A stretch of DNA of 54,042 nucleotides from Deltaproteobacteria bacterium (GTDB lineage Bacteria; Myxococcota_A; Polyangia; Haliangiales; Haliangiaceae). Under the pieces are notes generated by a model. It saw only the letters and a list, made by a program, of their open reading frames with translations. It had not been told where the DNA came from and did not search any database. The DNA is taken from the NCBI GenBank assembly GCA_029565465.1, contig JAKQOD010000491.1, positions 1 to 54,042 on the forward strand, given 5' to 3'. A program made the translations under genes and the position numbers. How positions within the stretch are numbered: the first letter of the stretch is position 1; every line of letters starts with the position of its first letter. Shown piece by piece: positions 34,320-42,323 of the stretch.

Positions 34320-34396
34320 GACATCAATCTAGTGCAAGTGCCCGACTGGGTCTACTGGTGGCGCTTGGGCGGGCGCAGTTGCGCTACAATTGCTCC

Positions 34397-35602
34397 ATGT
34401 CGGAGCTCGGTTTGCAATTCGGTCGGTCGATGTTGGCACACTGGCATTTGCGGCCAGACATTACGTATCTCAACCACGGTACCGTCGGCGCAACGCCCAA
34501 AGCGGTGCTGGCTGCACAGCAGGCATTGCAGATCGAATGCGAAAGCGCGCCTGCGAACTTCATGGCTCGGCAAGTGACAGACTCGCTAGGCATGTGTCAC
34601 GGCGAATCGAGGTTGCGCCACGCAGCTCGCGAAGTAGGTGCTTTCGTGGGCGCTGCGCCGCATCGGTTGGCATTTGTGCGCAATGTGACGTCCGGCATCA
34701 ATGCTGTACTGCAATCGCTGCAATTTGCGGCCGGCGACGAAATCTTGGTAACCAGCCTCGGGTATGGAGCTGTTACGTACGGCGCCCAGCATGTGGCCGC
34801 GCGAGCTGGTGCGCGAGTTGTCACTGCCGAGCTGCCATTTCCGCCGCCGAATGCGTTAGCGGTCGTCGATGCCATCGTCGCAGCGCTGACCCCGCGGACG
34901 CGCTTGCTGATCGTCGATCACGTGACGTCCGAAACTGCGCTAGTGATGCCGATCGCAGATATCGCTGCAGCATGTCGCTCACGCGGCGTGCTCACGCTCG
35001 TCGATGGCGCGCATGCGCCCGGCGCGATACCCCTCGATATAGAAGCACTCGGCGTCGACTTCTACGCAGCCAATTTACATAAGTGGGCGATGGTGCCACG
35101 CAGCGCGGGCATCTTGTGGTGCGCGCAAGCCCACCTCACCAATATTCACCCGACGGTGATTTCGTGGGGCCTCGGCCACGGCTTTACCAAAGAGTTCGAC
35201 TGGGAAGGTACGGTCGACCCGACAGCGTATTTGGCGTCGGCGGCAGCGCTGGCATTCTTGCGTGAACTCGACGTAGCCAAGATGCAAGCGTACAATCATC
35301 AGCTGGTCGTCGATGCGCAGCGCATGTTTGCCCAACGGTGGTCGCATCATGACGCCGCCGGCGCACCGCCGCTGGTGCCTGCTGCGTTGCTTGGCACCAT
35401 GGTCACTCTGCCGTTGCCGCGCGCGCTTGGTGCAGGCGCCGATGCTGCACTCGCGTTGCGCGATTCCCTCTGGTTCGACGATGCTATCGAAGTGCCAATC
35501 ATGGCCATCGGCGATCGACTGTGGATGCGCTTGTGCGGCCAAGTTTATGTCGAGCCCGCCGACTTTGAGCAACTTGCCAACGCGATCGAACGGCGGTTGT
35601 GA
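34397..35602 (+). CDS. Class V aminotransferase, isopenicillin-N-epimerase-like
   Basis: 401 residues from ATG 34397. The fold-type I features are TYLNHGTVGATPKAVL at the N-terminus, the cofactor-ring contact around VRNVTSGINAVLQSL, the aspartate in VDGAHAPGAIPLD and the Schiff-base lysine in YAANLHKWAM. This order matches CefD-like PLP enzymes, which act as epimerases, lyases or cysteine desulfurase-like enzymes on amino acids. Nothing nearby indicates beta-lactam biosynthesis, so the name is structural only. Its stop shares a base with the start of a propeller protein gene (TGATG), indicating coupled expression. Confidence 0.85.
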   Translation: MSELGLQFGRSMLAHWHLRPDITYLNHGTVGATPKAVLAAQQALQIECESAPANFMARQVTDSLGMCHGESRLRHAAREVGAFVGAAPHRLAFVRNVTSGINAVLQSLQFAAGDEILVTSLGYGAVTYGAQHVAARAGARVVTAELPFPPPNALAVVDAIVAALTPRTRLLIVDHVTSETALVMPIADIAAACRSRGVLTLVDGAHAPGAIPLDIEALGVDFYAANLHKWAMVPRSAGILWCAQAHLTNIHPTVISWGLGHGFTKEFDWEGTVDPTAYLASAAALAFLRELDVAKMQAYNHQLVVDAQRMFAQRWSHHDAAGAPPLVPAALLGTMVTLPLPRALGAGADAALALRDSLWFDDAIEVPIMAIGDRLWMRLCGQVYVEPADFEQLANAIERRL

Positions 35603-36423
35603 TGGTGGCGGTGCGGACATTCACGGCTGCAGCGCAGCAGCTGTTAGCCGTCGCGAGTGATGGCACCACGACGATCGCGGTCGGCAAACACGGCACAGTG
35701 GTGACGTGGAACGGCGAGTGCTGGCAACCGGAAGCGGTGCCAACCGACGAGGATATCTACGCAATCGCCGCTGCGTCGAATGAGTTTGTCGCAGTCGGTG
35801 GCAATTTGCATATCGGCGGCACTAGCTTGATCCTGGAGCGCTCGATGCGAGGTTGGCGCGGCGTTGCATCGGGGGTGCAACATATTCTGCTTGCCGTCGC
35901 ACCAACCGATGACGGCTGGTTTGCCGCCGGTTTTAATGGCGCACTCCTGCAGCGCACCGACCAGCAATGGCAATCAGTCGATTTCATTAACAATCAACAC
36001 ATTTTTTCGCTTACGGCTGCAGGCGGTCAACTTTACACGGCTGGCCTTGGCGGCAGCGTTGTTGCCTACGATGGCAAGCGCTTCGGCGAACACAACGTTG
36101 TCCCAGCCGCGCATTTGCGGGCCATCCGCGGTTACGGAGCCGGGCTGCTGGCGGTGGGGCTCGCCGGCGCGTTGTTGCGATTCGATGGTGTTGCCTGGCA
36201 CCGTTTGGTTAGCCCCACCCGTGCGGCGCTTGAGGCACTTTGCGTCGTCGGTGACGGCGAGGCCTACGCGGTTGGAGGTGGCGGCACGCTGCTCCGTTTT
36301 GATGGCGAAGCGTGGACCGCGATTGACACTGGCACGCGCACGGATTTGTTTGGCGTGTGCGTAACCGAAGAGGAAATTATCGCAGTGGGAGCAGACGGGC
36401 TCGCGTTGCACCATCGTCGCTGA
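35602..36423 (+). CDS. Beta-propeller protein coupled to the aminotransferase
   Basis: 273 residues from ATG 35602, which overlaps the aminotransferase stop by one base; a GTG one codon earlier is possible. There is no signal peptide. The sequence is a run of similar blades ending in aromatic-rich turns: GKHGTVVTWNGECWQ, GFNGALLQRTDQQWQ, GLGGSVVAYDGKRFG, GLAGALLRFDGVAWH, GGGGTLLRFDGEAWT and GADGLALHHRR. Six to seven blades can be counted, enough for a closed propeller of the Ycf48/BNR-like kind. It probably binds the aminotransferase or another partner in the cytoplasm; no catalytic residues are apparent. Confidence 0.72.
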   Translation: MVAVRTFTAAAQQLLAVASDGTTTIAVGKHGTVVTWNGECWQPEAVPTDEDIYAIAAASNEFVAVGGNLHIGGTSLILERSMRGWRGVASGVQHILLAVAPTDDGWFAAGFNGALLQRTDQQWQSVDFINNQHIFSLTAAGGQLYTAGLGGSVVAYDGKRFGEHNVVPAAHLRAIRGYGAGLLAVGLAGALLRFDGVAWHRLVSPTRAALEALCVVGDGEAYAVGGGGTLLRFDGEAWTAIDTGTRTDLFGVCVTEEEIIAVGADGLALHHRR

Positions 36424-36447
36424 GGCGCTTGGCGCATGCAGAAATAG

Positions 36448-37014
36448 TCATGGTGACGAACGAACTTCGATCACCACACGGTTCGAGTCATAGCCGCCGA
36501 ATGACATATAGACTTCGTAGGTTGCCGGTTCGCGCGGCAGCTTGACGAATTGAAATAGATTGCGCGTCAACGCGGCTCCATTCGACATGTTAGCAACGCT
36601 GGCTGGATCGACCGGCTGCTCGTTCGGATCTCGCGCCATGATACCTGGATCTTCGTCGAAAACATCGCCTTGAAAGCTTGCCCCGGTGGCTTTGTTCGTT
36701 GCGTGCAGCGTCATCGGTCTGCCTTCCAGCAAGCGGGTGGTTTCGATCGTGTAACGACCGCAAATATGTGCGGCTAAGGCGGCGTTGCCGGCCGGGATGA
36801 GCACCACCGACGGTGCTGCGATCAAAATTCCGTGCCACGGCCACTTTGGCTCCGCTGGCGTGCATGCCGTGGGCTCGTTGCTATAGAGCGGCACTTGCGC
36901 AAAGACGGCATTGTTTGGTGAGTTGGGCATTGGTTTTTGGGGCTGAGGAGTATGGCACGCCGGTGAGGCCACCAATGCCAAGCAAGCAAAAACTGCGAGT
37001 CCACGCGATAACAT
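36448..37014 (-). CDS. Predicted lipoprotein, unknown
   Basis: 188 residues from ATG 37014 (MLSRGLAVFACLALVASPAC), giving a lipoprotein; a longer upstream frame exists but would bury this signal. The mature domain is about 165 residues and beta-rich: WHGILIAAPSVVLIPAGNA, ICGRYTIETTRLLEG and, at the end, TYEVYMSFGGYDSNRVVIEV. This pattern resembles an immunoglobulin-like sandwich. No family is recognised. It is convergent with the propeller gene (24-bp gap) and lies 64 bp downstream of the small membrane protein gene on the same strand, so it may belong to that operon. Confidence 0.68.
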   Translation of the reverse strand: MLSRGLAVFACLALVASPACHTPQPQKPMPNSPNNAVFAQVPLYSNEPTACTPAEPKWPWHGILIAAPSVVLIPAGNAALAAHICGRYTIETTRLLEGRPMTLHATNKATGASFQGDVFDEDPGIMARDPNEQPVDPASVANMSNGAALTRNLFQFVKLPREPATYEVYMSFGGYDSNRVVIEVRSSP

Positions 37015-37078
37015 GGGCGGAATATGACATGCCGACGCGGCGGTCGCCGGTTTTTGTATGGCGTCGGGATATTTTACG

Positions 37079-37501
37079 TCATCGCTTGCGCAACACGTGA
37101 ACCACGAGCGCAGCAGCACTGACGTGCACAAGCATGCCAAAAAAGTCCAAAGCGAAGTCAACTTCAAGCCGATTCACGGCCGCAGGGCCTATGGCACGAA
37201 TGTAAAAGGTGCGCAGCACGGCTAACGCGATCGCGGTGAGCGTCAGCATCGCTGCCAGCAAGGTAAGCGCATATCGCTTGTGTTGGCCGGTGCGCCAATA
37301 GCGTGGGATCAGCACTAGATGATTAAGGTACGCGGCGGCAGCATACGCTGTAACGAGTGATGCAGTCGCGATCGCCGCAAGTTGGTCGGTCGCATGAAAG
37401 CCGCGAGTGAGCCGAAGCCACCCAATCCCAATCGCCACCCACAGCAGTAGCGATGCGAGCAGCCAACCACGCAGCGGTTGCGGCGCAAGGCGGGCCATCA
37501 T
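37079..37501 (-). CDS. Small four-helix membrane protein
   Basis: 140 residues. The start ATG at 37501 overlaps by one base the stop of the upstream gene (TAATG). Four hydrophobic segments are visible: LRGWLLASLLLWVAIGIGW, AAIATASLVTAYAAAAYL, YALTLLAAMLTLTAIALAVL and FFGMLVHVSAAALVVHVL. The arrangement, with LNHLVLIPRYWRTGQHKRYA between helices two and three, resembles the membrane part of LytS/YehU-type sensor kinases, but no kinase domain follows. It could be a sensor module without its output domain or an independent protein. Coupled to the outer-membrane-like protein gene. Confidence 0.7.
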   Translation of the reverse strand: MMARLAPQPLRGWLLASLLLWVAIGIGWLRLTRGFHATDQLAAIATASLVTAYAAAAYLNHLVLIPRYWRTGQHKRYALTLLAAMLTLTAIALAVLRTFYIRAIGPAAVNRLEVDFALDFFGMLVHVSAAALVVHVLRKR

Positions 37502-39090
37502 TAATCCATCGACGGCGGGGACGCCAACGTTTGCGGCTCTGGCACCGGGCCGCTCCACGCTGGGTCAACCACCGGTTTACGATGATTTACGAAATCGTGC
37601 TGTTTGGAGTAGGTCAGGCCCAGCATGCCGGTGGAAGCAACAACGCGGGCAACGCCATCGTTACCGTCGGGTACCAGGATGCGCGCTGCTTCGCCGCGCC
37701 CATATACGTTGATGCCTTTCCACACCGGCACCATGACATCGACTGTCGTGCCCCATACCAACGCAGGGTCGCTAAGGTGCGTGATCGACAGCAACTGTGA
37801 TCGACCTATCCATGCTTGGCCGCTGAGATAGAACCGATCGGCTTGTTTGACGATTCGCTGCGTCGCACGGAGTTCGCTTAACGCCACGTCGCGGTTGCTC
37901 GACTGCGCAAAGTACGTCACGCGGCTCTCGGTGAACGCACCGAGGTCACCGAAGGCGACTGCAACAAAGCCGCCAGGCGTAATGACGACTTTGCCTTTAT
38001 CGCCTTGATTGACTTGGCCACGCGCAACCCCCAACGACGCCGATAGCGCGGACCGTTTGCTCAAGCGGATGCCTTCGAACCGATAAGGTTCGTACAGCAC
38101 GGCTAAGCTATCGCCGCCGGTTTCGGTTGATTCCGCGTGCAACGTGACCCGCAAAATCTCATGCGACTGGGTGCCGCCGCCGAAGCCGCGGCCATAGCGA
38201 TGAATCGATACTGGCGCTGCCGTAAACTGCGTCGATGCAGTAATGCCTTGCGTGCGGTCCACGTAGTAATTGCTGCCCGTGGTGAGATTCATCGCCCAAA
38301 AGTCAGCGTCCCATGTTGATCGCAACATGCGATACGCACGTGCATCAATACCGATTTCAAAGCCTTTGAACTCTTTGGGGATTTGGAGGCCTTGATTGAT
38401 CAGCGAAGGCCTCATGCCGAAGCGATAGCCGACGCGCACCTCCAGCGCGATCACCGGGCTCGGCAGGCAAGCGCTGCCTTCGACGTACCCACGCACATGA
38501 TTACTGTTGTCGAAGCGCTCGGCGCCGATGGCACCACGCATGCCAACAACGCGGCACACGGGCAATTCATATGACACATCCGCGTCAATATTCGCGCTCG
38601 TGGTGCTGTGCGAATTGGCCAGCGCCGATGCCGCGATGTTGCCTCGCACGATCGTGCCGCGATACAGCGCCCCCATGTTGAAGGCCGACGCTGCATAGTT
38701 AAGCTCACTGCCAACGATGCCGACCGCGATGCGGTTGCGAAACGACGGATCAACAAGCTGGCGCAAGGCTGCAACGTCATGAACCAATGCGCGCGCTTCA
38801 GGCACAAGTTGCGCTTCCGCAAGCCGCACAAGTTGATCCACCACCGGTTCCGCATTGGGCGCAAAGGTCGGTGCTGCGCTTGCTGGCGCGTAACCAGGAG
38901 GCTGGCCCGGTCCTGCGGTTACTTGGTCACCAGGTGGAATGCTCAAATCTGGTGTTGCGGCTGGCTGCGCTGTTGGTTCGGGTTCAATACTGGGCGTCGG
39001 GGTTGGCAGCGCGCCGGGCTGTGCAGCAACGCTAGCCGTAACCAGCAAGGTGCCAACCAGTCCGAGGCCGAGGGGCTGCAACAGGCGCAT
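37501..39090 (-). CDS. Exported beta-rich protein, outer-membrane-barrel-like
   Basis: 529 residues from ATG 39090 (MRLLQPLGLGLVGTLLVTAS), with a cleavable signal before AAQPG. A proline/threonine-rich stretch runs to about residue 80. A large beta-rich domain follows with amphipathic strands such as NSNHVRGYVEGSACL, VIALEVRVGYRFGMRP, RYGRGFGGGTQSHEIL and KGINVYGRGEAARILV. This is consistent with an outer membrane barrel or a porin-like fold, although no C-terminal aromatic anchor is seen because a proline-rich tail ends the protein. It heads a two-gene operon with the coupled membrane protein. Family unknown. Confidence 0.65.
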   Translation of the reverse strand: MRLLQPLGLGLVGTLLVTASVAAQPGALPTPTPSIEPEPTAQPAATPDLSIPPGDQVTAGPGQPPGYAPASAAPTFAPNAEPVVDQLVRLAEAQLVPEARALVHDVAALRQLVDPSFRNRIAVGIVGSELNYAASAFNMGALYRGTIVRGNIAASALANSHSTTSANIDADVSYELPVCRVVGMRGAIGAERFDNSNHVRGYVEGSACLPSPVIALEVRVGYRFGMRPSLINQGLQIPKEFKGFEIGIDARAYRMLRSTWDADFWAMNLTTGSNYYVDRTQGITASTQFTAAPVSIHRYGRGFGGGTQSHEILRVTLHAESTETGGDSLAVLYEPYRFEGIRLSKRSALSASLGVARGQVNQGDKGKVVITPGGFVAVAFGDLGAFTESRVTYFAQSSNRDVALSELRATQRIVKQADRFYLSGQAWIGRSQLLSITHLSDPALVWGTTVDVMVPVWKGINVYGRGEAARILVPDGNDGVARVVASTGMLGLTYSKQHDFVNHRKPVVDPAWSGPVPEPQTLASPPSMD

Positions 39091-39265
39091 GCCGTAAAGT
39101 AGCACTGGCGCGGCGTATTTGCCTGAAACGACATTGGTCTTGCCGTCGTTTGCCGCGCGTAAGATCAAGTAAGTTAGCCGGCAAGTCGGCTCTGGCTGCA
39201 AACTCGATGCAGCACCGCAACGGCTGTTACAGGCGATTTCGCGCGGTGCGTGCCTCATTTACGTG

Positions 39266-39281
39266 TGGCACGCGAGTTGCT
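39266..39281 (+). promoter_or_regulatory. Sigma54-like (-24/-12) promoter
   Basis: TGGCAC at 39266-39271, five bases, then TTGCT at 39277-39281: an exact match to the sigma54 consensus TGGCAC-N5-TTGCA/T with GG and GC ten bases apart. The expected transcription start (about 39292) would be only about 5 bases from the ATG at 39297, so the transcript would be almost leaderless. That closeness is the main doubt. Confidence 0.45.
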
Positions 39282-39296
39282 CTAGCCGGCAGCACC

Positions 39297-40562
39297 ATGA
39301 AACAAGAACTCGCCAAAATTGTATTTGCCATTTCCGTCGTCAGCGCCGCAGGTGCCTGTGTTGATCAACCCGAAGGCACCGACGACGACATCGAAGAAGA
39401 AGTATGGGCCGATGGCAAGTCAGATTTTTCCGCTGATACAACCAAGCTTGCCGAGCTGGTGAAAAACAATCGGCAAGAACCATTTCATACCTACGGCAAT
39501 ATGGGCTCGGTCGTCTCGGACACGTTCCGTCGGGTGACGTTGCTCAAAGACACCACGGGTAAATTGCTCGGTATCATTGTTGTCCACGTGCGGCGTGGCA
39601 CGTCAGCAAATTGGGAAACAAAATCGTTTACCGAATATCATATCTTCGACGGTGAGTTGGCTGCGAAGTCCAACGGCCGCGACTTCGCTGCGAAGTACAC
39701 GACCTTCGTCGACACCAAAAATAACGGCGCTCTCGAAGTGTCAGGCTTGCGGCGCGAGGCTTCGCAACTGGTGATCTCAAAAGATGCGAGCGGCAACGTA
39801 ACCGAAATCTATTTGCCGAAAACCCGCGTTCCCAAGAGCAGCCCACAGACTGCCGGTTCGGTCCGTTCGTCGTTGCGCATCAATCAAGCTGGCTATGCCT
39901 TCACCGAAAGTGGCGCCGCTCGCGTTGAAAAAATTTGGAGCGTCGACCCAAGCAAAGCTATTGAATCGAATCCTGCCAATATTCCAGCACCACCAGTGCA
40001 GGCCATTGGGCCAGGCGCAGGCATGCCAATCGCAGAAGCCGCGCCGTGGGCCAAAGCAATCTTGGCAAAATCATCGATCCGTCACTTCGCGACCTACGGG
40101 GTTGCAGGCCCGAATGGTGAAGCTGCCACGTTCCGTTCGATCTCGTTGATCGTCGATAACAGCGGTAGCGTTCGCGGTTATATGGACCACTTCGGACGCG
40201 CAGGCGCCGTCGATACCGCATCGTCGACGGGCATCATCTTGCTGCGCGACGGCGAATCGGCCAACGGCGGGGCTGCGGAATGGTTGGCTGACCTCAACAA
40301 CGATGGCAAACTTGAAGTCAACGGCAACGCCGAGCAGGTTCGGCTGTGGATCGGCGCGGATTCCATCCGTGCCCAAGGTGCAACCATGAACAAACTCGGC
40401 ACCACACCGCCCGAAGCGTTGCGCGTCGATGTGACCATTGATCAAAGCCACTATTTGCTCGATGGTGTTTCCGGCCTCAAGCAACCCGACGGCACTGTGG
40501 TCGTTCCTGCCGGCGCCGCTAACGGTGGCCGCTTCTATCAAACGTCGCTGCGCTTGCGCTAA
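39297..40562 (+). CDS. Lipoprotein with two duplicated domains
   Basis: 421 residues from ATG 39297 (MKQELAKIVFAISVVSAAGAC), lipobox AGAC; an upstream extension in the same frame lacks a signal. After an acidic linker (EGTDDDIEEEVWADG) two related units of about 150 residues follow. Unit one begins PFHTYGNMGSVVSDTFRRVT and holds TKNNGALEVSG; unit two begins RHFATYGVAGPNGEAATFRS and holds LNNDGKLEVNG. Both contain the same order of strands and an Asp/Asn-Asn-x-Gly-x-Leu-Glu-Val loop, reminiscent of calcium loops. No family is recognised. It has a strong sigma54-like promoter just upstream and no same-strand partner. Confidence 0.72.
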   Translation: MKQELAKIVFAISVVSAAGACVDQPEGTDDDIEEEVWADGKSDFSADTTKLAELVKNNRQEPFHTYGNMGSVVSDTFRRVTLLKDTTGKLLGIIVVHVRRGTSANWETKSFTEYHIFDGELAAKSNGRDFAAKYTTFVDTKNNGALEVSGLRREASQLVISKDASGNVTEIYLPKTRVPKSSPQTAGSVRSSLRINQAGYAFTESGAARVEKIWSVDPSKAIESNPANIPAPPVQAIGPGAGMPIAEAAPWAKAILAKSSIRHFATYGVAGPNGEAATFRSISLIVDNSGSVRGYMDHFGRAGAVDTASSTGIILLRDGESANGGAAEWLADLNNDGKLEVNGNAEQVRLWIGADSIRAQGATMNKLGTTPPEALRVDVTIDQSHYLLDGVSGLKQPDGTVVVPAGAANGGRFYQTSLRLR

Positions 40563-40567
40563 CCGCG

Positions 40568-41140
40568 CTATTCGTCGTACGCCGCAGCATCGCTCGCGTC
40601 AGCAACCTCGGTTGCTACCGGTTTCATCGTTGCGATAACGCTGCGAAACAACGCGCGCGCGGCGCCAGGCGGCTTGCCCGTAGTGCGTTCGCGTTGCGCA
40701 TTGGTGATCAACATTTCGAGATTGAGCCGAATCGCAGCTGGAAATTGTTTGCGAAACAACGCTAATGCGCCAGCGTCGGCAATGAGCCGTTCACGCCAGG
40801 TTTCAGCCGCTTGAAACAACCGCAAATCGGCAACGCCATTGGCGGCGACACTCTGCATCCGCGCTTCCAACGCAGGAATGTCGATGCGGCGCAATGCTGC
40901 AGAGACGGCTCGCTCTTCTCGTCGACGTGCGATCATCGACGTGATTTTGCGTGCGCGGGTTAGCGCTTCGAGCAAATCTTCTTCCAGCTCGAGTTTGGCG
41001 ATCGACGAAGCGGGCAGTGCCATCAACGTATGCGCAACACGCGCCGATGCATCACCTTTGATGCGCTGGTCGCGTTTGACGAGCTGCCGCCGGCTGTGAT
41101 CGGAAAGATCTTCGCCACTATCGTCGTCGGAGTTAGCCAT
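40568..41140 (-). CDS. darP: DarP/YjgA-like ribosome-associated protein (DUF615)
   Basis: 190 residues from ATG 41140. The acidic start (MANSDDDSGEDLSDHSRRQL), the helix RVAHTLMALPASSIAKLELE and the tail around ETWRERLIADAGALALFRKQ are typical of the DUF615 family, which assists 50S ribosomal subunit assembly in Gammaproteobacteria. The protein is basic, helical and of normal family length. It converges with the two-domain lipoprotein gene (5-bp gap) and follows the PEGA-like protein gene on the same strand by 59 bp. Loss is normally tolerated, so a housekeeping but dispensable role is expected. Confidence 0.8.
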   Translation of the reverse strand: MANSDDDSGEDLSDHSRRQLVKRDQRIKGDASARVAHTLMALPASSIAKLELEEDLLEALTRARKITSMIARRREERAVSAALRRIDIPALEARMQSVAANGVADLRLFQAAETWRERLIADAGALALFRKQFPAAIRLNLEMLITNAQRERTTGKPPGAARALFRSVIATMKPVATEVADASDAAAYDE

Positions 41141-41199
41141 GGCCGCATACTCACATTCGAAGCCCGGGCCGACAAGCCCCGATTACCCGTCTAAATGAG

Positions 41200-42267
41200 T
41201 TAAAACGAGCCGCTGGCCATGATGCCGTGGCTCACCACATCGAAGCCGATGGCAACGCGTGGTTGTTCTCGTAGCCGCGCGCGTGGTCGATTAAGCACCA
41301 GCAGCGTAACTCCCGTGGCAAGCACCGCGCCGCCAACGGCGATCGTCGATACGCCCGCAATGTGGAAGTTCCGCCACTTGGAATCCTTGTCTTTGGCGAA
41401 ATCATTGAGCTCGTTGGGCAAGCAGGCCTTCGAGCATTGGTCGCGGACGGCCGCGGCATATTCCGAGCGATAGCTCAGTGCTTGGAACTCAATGCCGATG
41501 CCTACTGCTGCGAGTGCTAAGCCCGACCCCGTAACTACCCAAGGCTTCCACGTTGCCCAACGCGTTCGGGTTTCGGTCGCTTTTTCGACGGAGAGTAGCT
41601 TTACGGCGATTTCGGGATTGTCACCGGCCAGCAAGGTTTCGACCCGCGACAACGCAACAAAACCAGGCTGGCTTGCTGCTACCGTATGCCGGCCGGGCTT
41701 GAGGCGAAAGGCGCGTTTACCTGGACACGTGACGGCTTCACCGTCGACGCTCAACGTTGCTGGTTCGCTACAACTGACTTCCACATTGGCCACCAAGCCT
41801 GCCAACAAGCGCTGATAGTTTTGGGCTTCGGCAAAAACTTCGGCACCCAGTGGCGCGGCTTGATAACGCATCGCGCGCTGCAACATGTCGGAAGCTTCGA
41901 TCGGCCGGTCGAGACGCACCAATGCGCGGACCGCATTGAATGCAATGGCGGGATGGTCCCAGACGGCTAGCGCCAGCTGATATTTCTCGAGCGCTTCTTT
42001 GTGCCGATCCTGCACAAATTCGTCATTGCCTTCGGCTAGCAGGGCGCGAGCTTTGGCCTTGTTCTCATCGGAGATTCCCTTGCTCCATGGGTTTTCTTCG
42101 CTATTGACCGGCGGTGCAGGTTTGGCATCGCGTGGTGCCGTAGGCGCCGCCGGGGCCGGTGGTGTTGTTGGCGAACCTTTACCTTTTCCAGCTGCTTGTG
42201 CCGACGCTGATGTTGCCAACAACACGAGAGCTGCACCGAGCGAAAACCGAAGGGCGTGAGATTTCAC
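41200..42267 (-). CDS. Exported TPR/PEGA-like membrane protein
   Basis: 355 residues from GTG 42267 (TTG 42270 is one codon earlier). The signal MKSHALRFSLGAALVLLATS is cleaved before AQAA. A Pro/Ala linker leads to TPR-like helices (AKARALLAEGNDEFVQDRHK, EALEKYQLALAVW). A PEGA-like beta domain follows with SEPATLSVDGEAVTCPG and LKPGRHTVAASQPGFV. Two transmembrane helices come near the C-terminus (WVVTGSGLALAAVGIGIEF and VSTIAVGGAVLATGVTLLVL). Such proteins are frequent beside myxobacterial Ser/Thr kinase genes. It is head to head with the kinase gene over about 56 bp, suggesting joint control. Confidence 0.75.
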   Translation of the reverse strand: MKSHALRFSLGAALVLLATSASAQAAGKGKGSPTTPPAPAAPTAPRDAKPAPPVNSEENPWSKGISDENKAKARALLAEGNDEFVQDRHKEALEKYQLALAVWDHPAIAFNAVRALVRLDRPIEASDMLQRAMRYQAAPLGAEVFAEAQNYQRLLAGLVANVEVSCSEPATLSVDGEAVTCPGKRAFRLKPGRHTVAASQPGFVALSRVETLLAGDNPEIAVKLLSVEKATETRTRWATWKPWVVTGSGLALAAVGIGIEFQALSYRSEYAAAVRDQCSKACLPNELNDFAKDKDSKWRNFHIAGVSTIAVGGAVLATGVTLLVLNRPRARLREQPRVAIGFDVVSHGIMASGSF

Positions 42268-42323
42268 CAAATTAGTTTACGCTAAATCCGATGGGCAGGA
42301 AAAACTGCGCTACGATTTAATGT

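Noticed and set aside
34397..36423. Beta-lactam biosynthesis locus because of the CefD-like aminotransferase
   Set aside because: No synthetase, synthase or other pathway gene is nearby; the class V fold covers many reactions.
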